64,000 bases of DNA, from NCBI GenBank assembly GCA_031374935.1, contig JANMHB010000152.1, positions 33,633 to 97,632 on the forward strand, given 5' to 3'. The notes beneath the pieces were generated by a model. It saw only the letters and a list, made by a program, of their open reading frames with translations, was not told the DNA's origin and searched no databases. The translations under genes were made by a program, and so were the position numbers. Below, one piece after another: positions 51,916 to 60,031 of the stretch. Source of the DNA: JACMLX01 sp031374935. GTDB lineage: Bacteria; Gemmatimonadota; Gemmatimonadetes; Gemmatimonadales; Gemmatimonadaceae. The first letter of the stretch is position 1. Each line of letters starts with the position of its first letter.

Positions 51916-53730
51916 GTGACCGCGGTGCCGACGGTGCGCATCCCGGGCACTCGGCCACTCACGGGCCAGCCAGCGGTTGCGGTACGCGCGCGCGGCGCGA
52001 CCGCGCCGCGGCAGCTGTCACTGCCGGCCTCGGTGGCGTTGGCGGCCGCCGTGAGTGTCGTGGCGATCAGCATCACGTTGCTGGTGACGCGACGACGCGA
52101 GCGGCGGCGGATGCCGCGCCCCTTCGCGCTGGATGCGGGTGGCAGCACCATGCCGGTCGCTGACGAACGCTTCCGGCGACTCTTCGACCGGGGCGCCGAT
52201 CCGCAGTTCCTTTCGGACGGCGCAACGATCGTGGCCGCCAATCCCGCTGCGCTGGCCCTGCTGGCGGAGGGGCGCGGCGATGTGCTCATCGGCCGCCAGA
52301 CGGCGCAGGTCACGGTCGATGTCGGCGCCGGGCCAGGCGACGAGGACAGGTCCTGCGACACCGTGGTCACCACCCTGGCGGGTGAGGCGATCCCGGTCGC
52401 GTTGCGCCGGACGCGCATTCCGCTCGACGTTGGTGACCTGGTGCACTATCAGCTGCGTGATCTGCGCGACACCCGGCGGCTCGAGACAGAACGCCGGGAG
52501 CTCGAGAATCAGCTGCTCGCCAGCCAGCGACTGGAGGCCCTCGGAACACTCGCCGGCGGCGTAGCGCACGATTTCAACAACCTGCTCACCGTGGTGCGCG
52601 CCAACGCGGAGATCGCACAGATCGCGATGGCCGAGCGCGATCCCGACGGCGTGGCGGAATCGCTGACCGCCGTGATGCAGGCCAGTGATCGCGCACGCGA
52701 CATCGTGAAGCAGATCCTGCTCTTCTCTCGTCGGTCGGTCCCGGTCCATGCGCGGATCAATCTCGCCGCGCTGATCACCGACGCGCAGACACTGCTCCGC
52801 GCGACGATCCCGACCACCGTCCAGCTGCTGATCGAGGTGCGGTCTACGGACGCCTGGGTGAGCGGTGATGCGACGCAGATGCAGCAGCTCCTGCTGAATC
52901 TGTGCAGCAACGCCGAGCATGCGATGCGCAGCACGAAGGGGGGAATGCTCCGCGTGTCGGTCGACACCGTGCGAATGCCGCATCCGGAGCACAGCGTGCA
53001 CCATCCGCAGCTGACCGCCGGCGCCTACGTGCGCCTCTCGGTGCGTGATACCGGTGCCGGCATGAGCGACGATGTGCGGCAGCGCATCTTCGAGCCGTTC
53101 TTCACCACCAAGCCGATCGGTGAGGGTACCGGGCTGGGGCTGGCGGTGTTGCACGGCATCGTGCAGTCGCACCACGGATCGGTACATGTGGAGAGTGCCG
53201 AGGGAGTCGGCACGCTGTTCGAATTGCTGTTCGCGCGCGAGGCACCGGCTGAGGAAGGGGCCAGCGTGATGCTGTCGACGCCAGCCTGCACGACGGCGAT
53301 CCTCACGCCGCGCGATCGACTGGCGGTGACGAGTGACGCGCCGTTGATCCTGCTGGTGGATGATGAGCCGGCGATTCTGCGCGCGGCCGAGCGAGGGATC
53401 ATCTCGGCGGGGATGCGCGTGGTGACGGCGTCCAGTGCGTCGGCGGCACTCGACCTGCTCGATGATTACGACGACATTGCGGTCCTGATCACCGATCAGA
53501 CGATGCCGGGCATGTCCGGACTGACGCTCGCCGACCACGCCCGGACGCTGCGCCCGCTGCTCCCGATCATCCTCAGCACCGGTTTCACGGGGCTCGTGAC
53601 CGCCGAACGCCTGCGCGAGGCGCAGATCACGACCGTGCTCGACAAGCCCTATTCGCTGACGCAACTCACGGATGCCGTCGAGCACGCGCTGCGGACCTCC
53701 CGCCGGCTTCGCGCCACGCAACCGGCCTGA
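51916..53730 (+). CDS. Membrane hybrid histidine kinase: PAS-HisKA-HATPase-receiver
   Basis: 604 residues from GTG 51916; GTG 51925 and upstream starts back to ATG 51802 are also open, so the start is uncertain. One membrane helix (LPASVALAAAVSVVAISITLLV) with a basic stop RRRERRR, one PAS-like domain, then HisKA with AGGVAHDFNNLLTVVRANAE. The ATPase domain has LLNLCSNAEHAM, VRDTGAGMS, FFTTK and GTGLGLAVL. The receiver has VDDEP, acceptor aspartate in LITDQTMPG and DKPYS. Closely similar in core to the kinase at 43451 but membrane-bound. Downstream of the S9 peptidase gene on the same strand. Confidence 0.9.
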   Translation: MTAVPTVRIPGTRPLTGQPAVAVRARGATAPRQLSLPASVALAAAVSVVAISITLLVTRRRERRRMPRPFALDAGGSTMPVADERFRRLFDRGADPQFLSDGATIVAANPAALALLAEGRGDVLIGRQTAQVTVDVGAGPGDEDRSCDTVVTTLAGEAIPVALRRTRIPLDVGDLVHYQLRDLRDTRRLETERRELENQLLASQRLEALGTLAGGVAHDFNNLLTVVRANAEIAQIAMAERDPDGVAESLTAVMQASDRARDIVKQILLFSRRSVPVHARINLAALITDAQTLLRATIPTTVQLLIEVRSTDAWVSGDATQMQQLLLNLCSNAEHAMRSTKGGMLRVSVDTVRMPHPEHSVHHPQLTAGAYVRLSVRDTGAGMSDDVRQRIFEPFFTTKPIGEGTGLGLAVLHGIVQSHHGSVHVESAEGVGTLFELLFAREAPAEEGASVMLSTPACTTAILTPRDRLAVTSDAPLILLVDDEPAILRAAERGIISAGMRVVTASSASAALDLLDDYDDIAVLITDQTMPGMSGLTLADHARTLRPLLPIILSTGFTGLVTAERLREAQITTVLDKPYSLTQLTDAVEHALRTSRRLRATQPA

Positions 53731-53800
53731 TTTCGGAGTAGATTGGCACGGTCCCGTGGCATACCGTCACGTTTCGGGCTTTTCCCCGTCCCAACCTCCC

Positions 53801-55273
53801 GTGGCCGTACCCACGTTCGCATCCCTGTCGCTTGACGCGGCCCTCATGCAAGCCGTCAAGGAACTGGGATTCGCGCGCCCGACACCGATCCAGAGTGACT
53901 CCATCCCGCCGGCGATGGAGGGTCGCGACGTGCTCGCCTGCGCCCAGACCGGCAGCGGCAAGACCGCCGCGTTCATGCTGCCGATCCTGCATCGGATGCT
54001 GGCCGGAAAACGCGGTACCACGCGCGCGCTGGTCGTCGTCCCCACCCGCGAGTTGGCCTTGCAGGTGCTCGAAACCGCGCAGGCACTGTCGGTACACACT
54101 GGGCTGACGAGTGCCGCGATCTATGGCGGCGTGGGCATGGGACCGCAGGAACATGCCTTCCGCACCAAGGTCGACCTGATGGTGGCCACCCCTGGTCGCC
54201 TGCTCGACCACATGACCAAATCCTACGCCTCGCTGGCCGGCGTCCAGCATCTGGTGCTGGACGAAGCCGACCGCATGCTCGACATGGGTTTTCTGCCGGA
54301 CATCAAGCGGATCCTGTCGTACCTGCCTGCGAAGAAGCAGGTGCTGCTGTTCAGTGCCACCATGCCGGGCGCGATCATCCAGCTGTCGCGCGATCTGCTG
54401 AAGGATGCGGCGCAGATCAATCTGGAACGGAAATCGGCTCCGGCGAGCGGCATCACGCAGGCGCTGTACCCGGTGTCGCAGGACCTGAAGCCGGCCCTGT
54501 TCGTGAAGCTGCTCGAACGGGGTGACATGAAAGAGGCGCTGGTCTTCACGCGCACCAAGCATCGCGCGAACCGGCTGTTCGAGTTGCTCGAGAAGCATGG
54601 TGTGGCCGCCGCCCGCATTCACGGCAACCGGTCGCAGGCGGCCCGCGTCGCGGCCCTGGATGGTTTCAAGAACGGCAGCATTCGTGTGCTGGTGGCCACT
54701 GATGTGGCGGCCCGCGGCATCGATGTCGCCGACCTCGGGCACGTGGTGAACTTCGACGTGCCGGCGCAGCCGGAGGACTACATCCATCGGGTCGGGCGGA
54801 CGGGGCGCGCCGAAGCGACCGGCGATGCCTTCACGTTCGTCGCGCCGGAAGAAGAGGGTGACGTGCGCGCGATCGAGCAGGCGGTGGGTCGCCGCCTGCC
54901 GCGGGTGACGCTGCCGGACTTCGACTACACCGCGCGCACGGCGCAGGCGTTCGAAGTGCCGATCGCCGAGCGGATCAAGGAGATCCGCGCCAGAAAGGCG
55001 GCCGACCGGCAGCGCGCGGCAGAAAAGGCGGCGCGCAAAGCCGGCGGCGGTCAGGGGTCGCCGCCCCGGGCCGGCGGTTCGGCAGGGCAGGCCCGACGCC
55101 CTGCATCGCCGGGCTCTGCGGCATCGCGGCCCGCCGCGGACGGCGGCGGAGCACGGCCGGCCGCAGATGGCAGCCCGGGGGCACGATCCAGCGCCCGCCC
55201 TGGCGGCAGACGTGGCGGTGGTCGCAGCGGTGGTGGTCGCACCAGCGGCGGAGGCTCGCCCTACCGCGAGTAG
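53801..55273 (+). CDS. rhlE: DEAD-box RNA helicase, RhlE type
   Basis: 490 residues from GTG 53801, the closest start ahead of FASLSLDAALMQAVKELGFARPTPIQ (Q motif). Motifs in order: Walker A AQTGSGKT, PTRELALQ, TPGRLLDH, DEAD, SAT, ATDVAARGID and HRVGRTGR. The C-terminal 110 residues are low complexity: lysine/arginine/alanine-rich, then RGG-like repeats (GRRGGGRSGGGR) that bind RNA non-specifically. RhlE remodels RNA and assists ribosome assembly. The frame extends upstream to 53672 inside the kinase 3' end without conserved sequence. Confidence 0.94.
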   Translation: MAVPTFASLSLDAALMQAVKELGFARPTPIQSDSIPPAMEGRDVLACAQTGSGKTAAFMLPILHRMLAGKRGTTRALVVVPTRELALQVLETAQALSVHTGLTSAAIYGGVGMGPQEHAFRTKVDLMVATPGRLLDHMTKSYASLAGVQHLVLDEADRMLDMGFLPDIKRILSYLPAKKQVLLFSATMPGAIIQLSRDLLKDAAQINLERKSAPASGITQALYPVSQDLKPALFVKLLERGDMKEALVFTRTKHRANRLFELLEKHGVAAARIHGNRSQAARVAALDGFKNGSIRVLVATDVAARGIDVADLGHVVNFDVPAQPEDYIHRVGRTGRAEATGDAFTFVAPEEEGDVRAIEQAVGRRLPRVTLPDFDYTARTAQAFEVPIAERIKEIRARKAADRQRAAEKAARKAGGGQGSPPRAGGSAGQARRPASPGSAASRPAADGGGARPAADGSPGARSSARPGGRRGGGRSGGGRTSGGGSPYRE

Positions 55274-55322
55274 CCGGCACCGTTCGTCTGACGCGCGATG
55301 CGTCTGGCGTCACGCGATCGGC

Positions 55323-55363
55323 ATTGAAGCCCTGAACACCCAAATGGTGCTCAGGGCTTCAAT
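55323..55363. terminator. Bidirectional hairpin between rhlE and the anti-sigma gene
   Basis: A 13-bp perfect stem (55323-55335 with 55351-55363) plus four more pairs inside it (CACC/GGTG). The right arm covers the stop codon and last codons of the minus-strand anti-sigma gene. Arms end in ATTG/CAAT. Confidence 0.75.
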
Positions 55364-56445
55364 CGTGTTGCCAGCGTCATCAGCGAATCGGGCGCCAGCG
55401 CCCCTTCAAGGGTGTAGTCCATGCCGCCGGCCTGCCAGCGCACCACACTGCGACCATTCGCCGTCGTGACGAGAAACTCGGAGGCGTTGCGCTGCGTGGC
55501 AGATGCCCTTCTCGGTGCGGCAGATGGTGTGATGAACAGTTCGAGCGCGGCGCCACTCGGCGAGACGTAGCGACGACGTGTGACGGTCGCACGGAGCGAG
55601 TCTTCCGTCACGGAGTACCCGGCGAGTGCGATGGCCTTCGGTACAGCCACGTCGGCCACCGCGCCGCTGCCCACTTCGACTTTCGCCGACGACGGCATCC
55701 CAGTCACGGTGACGGCCTCCAGTGGCATGGGCACCTGCATCCGCCGCTCACCCGAGGGTGGCGGCGGCCCCTTGCGCGCCCGCTCATCGGCCTGCACACG
55801 CTCCAGCGCCTCGCCCGTCGCACGCGCTGTGGCATCGCGGCGCGGTGCGGCGGTGTCGCTCGCCACAGCGACCGAGAATCCAAGCGCTGCCCCCCGTGAC
55901 GATACAATGCTGTCACGCTGGCCCGATACGATGATCGGCGAATCGCTGCGCGGTCCACCACGTGGTTGCGCGCGCACGGATGGCGCGGGTGTGGCAACGA
56001 AACTATCGGCTACGATCTCGGCCACGCTTGGCACCGACTGCAGTGGCGCAGCCCTGGCCGGCATGCGTGCGCTGGCCGGTGTCGCAACCTCGAGCGACGG
56101 GCGCTCGCGGTTCTTCCCCACCTCGTAGCTCACACCGGCGACGAGGAACAGACTGGCCGCCAGTGCCACCCGCCGCAGCGTGAACAGGTGCCGACGCGTG
56201 GCCGTCCGGAGCGACGGCACATCCGGCGCCGGCGCCAGCACCGCCGGCGCCACCTTCACGCGCGGCGCCGGCGCATCGAGTGCGCCAAGCAGCGCGACCA
56301 CCTGCCGCGCCATCGCCGTCGCCTCGGCGAATCGCCGCGCGCAGTCTCCGCACGAGGCAAGATGGGCCTCGACGGCGCTCCGCTCACTGGCGTCGAGCGC
56401 GTCGTCGACCAGCGCGTGCAGCGTTCCCTCATCCACGTGCGACAT
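55351..56445 (-). CDS. Transmembrane anti-sigma factor with zinc-finger
   Basis: 364 residues from ATG 56445, with GGGAGG just upstream. The anti-sigma domain opens SHVDEGTLHALVDDALDASE and has the zinc motif H28-x3-C32-x2-C35 (HLASCGDC). One membrane helix (about 90-110, ALAASLFLVAGVSYEVG), then a long exported region, proline/arginine-rich at first and beta-like at the end. It should hold the ECF sigma factor at the membrane until an envelope signal. Its start lies inside the sigma gene (17-base overlap), so the partners are coupled. Confidence 0.88.
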   Translation of the reverse strand: MSHVDEGTLHALVDDALDASERSAVEAHLASCGDCARRFAEATAMARQVVALLGALDAPAPRVKVAPAVLAPAPDVPSLRTATRRHLFTLRRVALAASLFLVAGVSYEVGKNRERPSLEVATPASARMPARAAPLQSVPSVAEIVADSFVATPAPSVRAQPRGGPRSDSPIIVSGQRDSIVSSRGAALGFSVAVASDTAAPRRDATARATGEALERVQADERARKGPPPPSGERRMQVPMPLEAVTVTGMPSSAKVEVGSGAVADVAVPKAIALAGYSVTEDSLRATVTRRRYVSPSGAALELFITPSAAPRRASATQRNASEFLVTTANGRSVVRWQAGGMDYTLEGALAPDSLMTLATRLKP

Positions 56446-56935
56446 GCGAACCTCCCTCACCCTGCGTATAGACTTCGAGCATGCGCTTGCGGGCGCGTGC
56501 CAGTGTCGTGCCGATGGCACCGCGCGACAGCCCGGTCGCCTGTGCGATTTCGTCGTAGTCGAACCCCTCCGCCTGCAGCAGCAGCACATCGCGATCCCGC
56601 TCGGACAGCTGCGCCAGCGCAGCCCGCACGCGCAGCCGCGTCTCCTCGCGTTCATACGCGTCATCAGGCTGTTCGTACGGCGCGACATGATCCTCATCCT
56701 TCACCAGCACCAATCGTCGTTCGCGCGTCGCGGCATTGCGGCCCTCTTCGCGCAGCAGGTTCAGCGCCACCGCGAACAGCCATGGCCGCGGGTTGGTCGG
56801 CGGCGCCGCCACGGCTCGCGCGAACGTCTCCTGTGCCAGTTCTTCGGCACGACCACGATCGCCGGTGCGACGCGTGAGCATGCGCACCAGCGATTCGTGA
56901 TACTCCCGGAACAACGCGCCGAGATCGAGTCCCAT
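56429..56935 (-). CDS. ECF-subfamily RNA polymerase sigma factor
   Basis: 168 residues. Region 2 (about 8-75) has DRGRAEELAQETFARAV and PRPWLFAVALNLLRE. Region 4 (about 105-160) has LSERDRDVLLLQAEGFDYDEIAQATGLSRGAIGTTLARARKRM. The gene overlaps its anti-sigma partner by 17 bases and follows the broken VIT-VWA gene by 14 bases. The target promoter sequence was not identified. Confidence 0.93.
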   Translation of the reverse strand: MGLDLGALFREYHESLVRMLTRRTGDRGRAEELAQETFARAVAAPPTNPRPWLFAVALNLLREEGRNAATRERRLVLVKDEDHVAPYEQPDDAYEREETRLRVRAALAQLSERDRDVLLLQAEGFDYDEIAQATGLSRGAIGTTLARARKRMLEVYTQGEGGSHVARG

Positions 56936-56949
56936 GATCGTTGCGGCCC

Positions 56950-58430
56950 TCAGGCGCCGCGGAAGTCTTTGACCAGCTGCTGCACGTCGGTGACCGGCAG
57001 TGTCGCCTGGCCGACGCGTTGGATCCGGATGCTCACCCGCTGCCCCGCCACCAGCACATCGTCACCGCGCAACGCGGCATCCCGCAGTTCCGGCAGCGCC
57101 CGCAGCATCACAAAATATGCCGGCGAGAAGGCCTCGACGCTCACCACTCGCTGCCCACGCTGCGCGAGATCCATCCACTGCGCCCCCTGCTGCTCGAAAC
57201 GCCGGCTGCCGACCGTGCGCTGTGCCTGCGCAGCACTCGCTGTGCCGCCGCGGTCCTGCGCACGTTCGCTGCCCTGCCGCGCACCATTGAGCGACACCGC
57301 GTTGAGATAGTCGGCACTGGTCTGCGCCGCGCTGAACGCCGCGCGACCGGTCTGCGCCTTGGCCGACGGTGATGCAGCCTGTTCGGGCCCACCGCGACGC
57401 CAGCCGTCCCGATCGGGAACGGCGCCGCCCGCACTCACCACTGGTTCCTGCACCAGATCGGCCGTGTATTCCGTGACGATACCATGTCGCAAGGCGAGTG
57501 CCTTGATTTCTGCGATCCGGTCCGGTGTCGCTCCTTCCAGCCGCATCGTTCGTGTCAGCGACCCGATGCGACGTGCCGCCCACAGCGTACTCACATACTC
57601 GTGATTGTCCTCGCGTGCCGCGAACTCCACCGGCATGGACACACGCACCGTCCGACCGTCGCGCTCACGCTGCATCGCTTCGCGAAGCGCACCCTCGATG
57701 TTCGTGCCGCCAGCGGCCACCAGTGCGCCGGTCCACTGACGTGCGCGCTCCAGCGATTCGGCGCCGGCAAGGCTGTACCCGTCGCGAAAGGTCCGCACGC
57801 CGGTCGAGAACGCGATCAGCCGAAGGCGGTCACGATCGGAGAGTGCACCCAGCATCTGCAGCATCGCCGCCTTCGCCTGTTCGAGCTTCGGCCCGCTCAT
57901 GGGGCCGGAGACATCCACCACCATCGTCAGGTCACGGCCCATCCGCGCCGCCTCCGACAGGTCCGGCGGCGTGACGTAGAGCAGGAAGTAGCCATCCTCG
58001 CCGCGCGGCGCATACGTCACCACACTCAGCCCCGCCTGCGCATTGCGCAGCGGCAGGAACAGCTCCACATCACCACGCGCCGCATCCGTCACCGTGCGGT
58101 CGTCGCTGCCGTCCACCTGCACGCTGTGGTTGCCCCCATCCACAGCGACAGCCACTGGAACACCGCGTCACCGGCCAGTGGATAGTGATACGTCGCTTCG
58201 GCGATGCCGGAGCCGACATTGCGAAACTGTTCTTCGACTTCGATGCGTGCGACGCGGCCTTCCACCGTCGCGCGAATAGCCGTCGCAATCCGTTGCACAC
58301 CCCAGTCGGGGGGACGCACGATTCCAGGCCGTGGCGTTGGCTCGATCCATCCCTGCGCGCCCGCGACGGGCGGAGCGAGAGCAAGCGCACGAAGCCACAG
58401 GGCGCGCGAGATCGAGTCGAGTCGTGTCAT
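56950..58430 (-). pseudogene. Broken VIT-VWA protein gene (internal deletion plus frameshift)
   Basis: The 5' part (58430 to about 58136) encodes a signal peptide (PPVAGAQG) and the start of a VIT domain (RATVEGRVARIEVEEQFRNV ... YHYPLAGDAVFQWLSLWMG). At a G5 run (58133-58137, minus strand) the reading frame changes. The rest, to 56950, encodes the end of the VIT region and a VWA domain (GEDGYFLLYVTPP; metal motif DVSGPMSG) plus a C-terminal part. About 100 residues expected between LWMG and RGDVELFLPLR are missing. One extra G would rejoin the frames as LWMGGNH but would not restore the missing segment. Either a decayed gene or an assembly fault. Confidence 0.75.
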
Positions 58431-58497
58431 GCCGTGCCTCAGGTGTCGGGTTCCTTGGGAGATGCCCCGACCCTCCGGACGTGCACACCGAAACGGC

Positions 58498-58529
58498 GAC
58501 GGGCCACGGCATCGCTGCCATGGCCCGTC
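58498..58529 (-). terminator. Hairpin after the orphan zinc-finger protein gene
   Basis: GACGGGCCA (58498-58506) pairs with TGGCCCGTC (58521-58529); after one mismatch four more pairs close a TCGC loop. It lies 55 bases past the stop of the zinc-finger gene on the minus strand, ahead of the broken VIT-VWA gene. A short T stretch follows. Confidence 0.6.
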
Positions 58530-58584
58530 TGCACTGCCGTATGGAAGACGCGTCAGTGGCGCGCCTGATGGCCGGGTACCATCC

Positions 58585-59814
58585 CTAGGGGCGAGGGGAG
58601 GCCGTTCGCGACGCCGTGGCGCGCGCGCTGCGCGTCAATTCCGACGTGGCGCTGCGCTGCGTATTGGTCTGGAGCACACTCTCACCACCGGTGGACAGAT
58701 TCACATCCGGCAGGGCGACAGGCACCGCTGCAACCGGCGCGGCCTGCGCGCTCGACTGGGTGGTTGCCGCGCCACGCGACTCCGTCGACCGCCGGGCGGG
58801 CTCGCGCACGTAGACGATGCGGGTCTTCTCGGGTGCTGGCGGCAGCGGCGCCGAAACCACCGGGGCCGGCGCCGATCGCGCGGCGGCCTCGAACTGCTTG
58901 GCCGTTGCTGCTGCAGCTTCGGCGGCGGCCTGCGACACTGACGCCTTGAAATACCTGTACCCACTGACTGCCAGAATCACGAACATCGCGACGCCGCCAG
59001 CGACGGCGTAGAACATCGGCTTCGGTGCGCGCGAGATCTTCGTCTCCCTGACCAGCACGTCCGGAGCCGAGAGTGGTATCGCGTGCGAGACGTACTCGAA
59101 GCTCGACGGTGCGGCCGGCACGACTGAGGTCCCCGTCGGCGAGCGATACGACGTCACGCGCGATGGCGTGGACGAGAAGGTGACCACCAGTTCCGGCTGT
59201 GCCTCGACGCTGCGGCCGGGAGACATGGACACCGGTCGGGTCATGAACCCGGGCAATTCGGCCGATCGGGGGGCCGCTGCAGGCGTCGCGCTCGGTGCGA
59301 CGACCGACACGCCGCCAGCGGGCGTGGGCATGAAGATCGATGGTTCGATCAGCGCACTCTCGGTCACCGGGGCAACGACGACGGGCGTCGCGACGCGCGC
59401 CTTGGGGGCATCCGCCTCAGCGCGGAGCTTCGCAATTGCATCGACGAGGCTGGCCGAGACGGGCACCTGTGTCCGGGCCGACGCGGCCGGAAACTCGGTT
59501 TCGAGGGCGGGCGCGTTGCTGAGCGGCGACCGGGCTGGCGGACGAGGCGCGGACGGGGCGAGCGGGGCGTCGATCCCGTAGACCGTCGCATTGGCGACTC
59601 CCCCAATCGTCAGCGAGGTACCTGCGCCCGCCGGGACCAGCCCCTGCCGTGCTTCCGCCTCGGCCGTCTTGGGCGAGGCACTGCCGAGCATCATCGCGAC
59701 ATAGTGGCGCGAGCAGTCGGCACAGGAGCCGAGGTGATCATCGATCTCGCGGCGCCGATGCGCGTCGAGGCGCCCGGCCACCAGGGCCTTGAGTTCGAAC
59801 AATTCGGGGTGCAC
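58585..59814 (-). CDS. Orphan anti-sigma-like zinc-finger membrane protein
   Basis: 409 residues from GTG 59814, which has GGGAG upstream. N-terminal zinc motif H27-x3-C31-x2-C34 (HLGSCADC) in an anti-sigma-type helical domain (HPELFELKALVAGRLDAHRRREIDDHL). A long proline/alanine/serine-rich cytosolic linker (about 50-260) follows, then one membrane helix (about 267-286) and an alanine-rich exported tail. No sigma gene is adjacent upstream. The linker is far longer than in normal anti-sigma factors. Its partner could be the ECF factor at 56429 or one elsewhere. The frame to 59940 is an unlikely extension. Confidence 0.75.
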   Translation of the reverse strand: MHPELFELKALVAGRLDAHRRREIDDHLGSCADCSRHYVAMMLGSASPKTAEAEARQGLVPAGAGTSLTIGGVANATVYGIDAPLAPSAPRPPARSPLSNAPALETEFPAASARTQVPVSASLVDAIAKLRAEADAPKARVATPVVVAPVTESALIEPSIFMPTPAGGVSVVAPSATPAAAPRSAELPGFMTRPVSMSPGRSVEAQPELVVTFSSTPSRVTSYRSPTGTSVVPAAPSSFEYVSHAIPLSAPDVLVRETKISRAPKPMFYAVAGGVAMFVILAVSGYRYFKASVSQAAAEAAAATAKQFEAAARSAPAPVVSAPLPPAPEKTRIVYVREPARRSTESRGAATTQSSAQAAPVAAVPVALPDVNLSTGGESVLQTNTQRSATSELTRSARATASRTASPRP

Positions 59815-60031
59815 GCGAGTCTCCCATCGTCGAGAGGCAAACAACGGACGTGCCGTCCGGAATGGGGCACGTTCGAAGCTCGGCCAGGCGGTCCCACACC
59901 ACCTCGTGTTAACGACGATGGTGATGCGGGACGGCAACACGCCATGTGGCGCGACACTCAGAGTATCGGCTCCCCGCGTCGGAAGCCGACCGGGTCCCGT
60001 ATCAACAGTGCAAGACCGGGACCCTGAGCGC

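Noticed and set aside
58133..58137. Programmed frameshift at the G5 run in the VIT-VWA gene
   Set aside because: A slip could join the frames, but the missing VIT segment would still be absent, so a deletion explains the data better.
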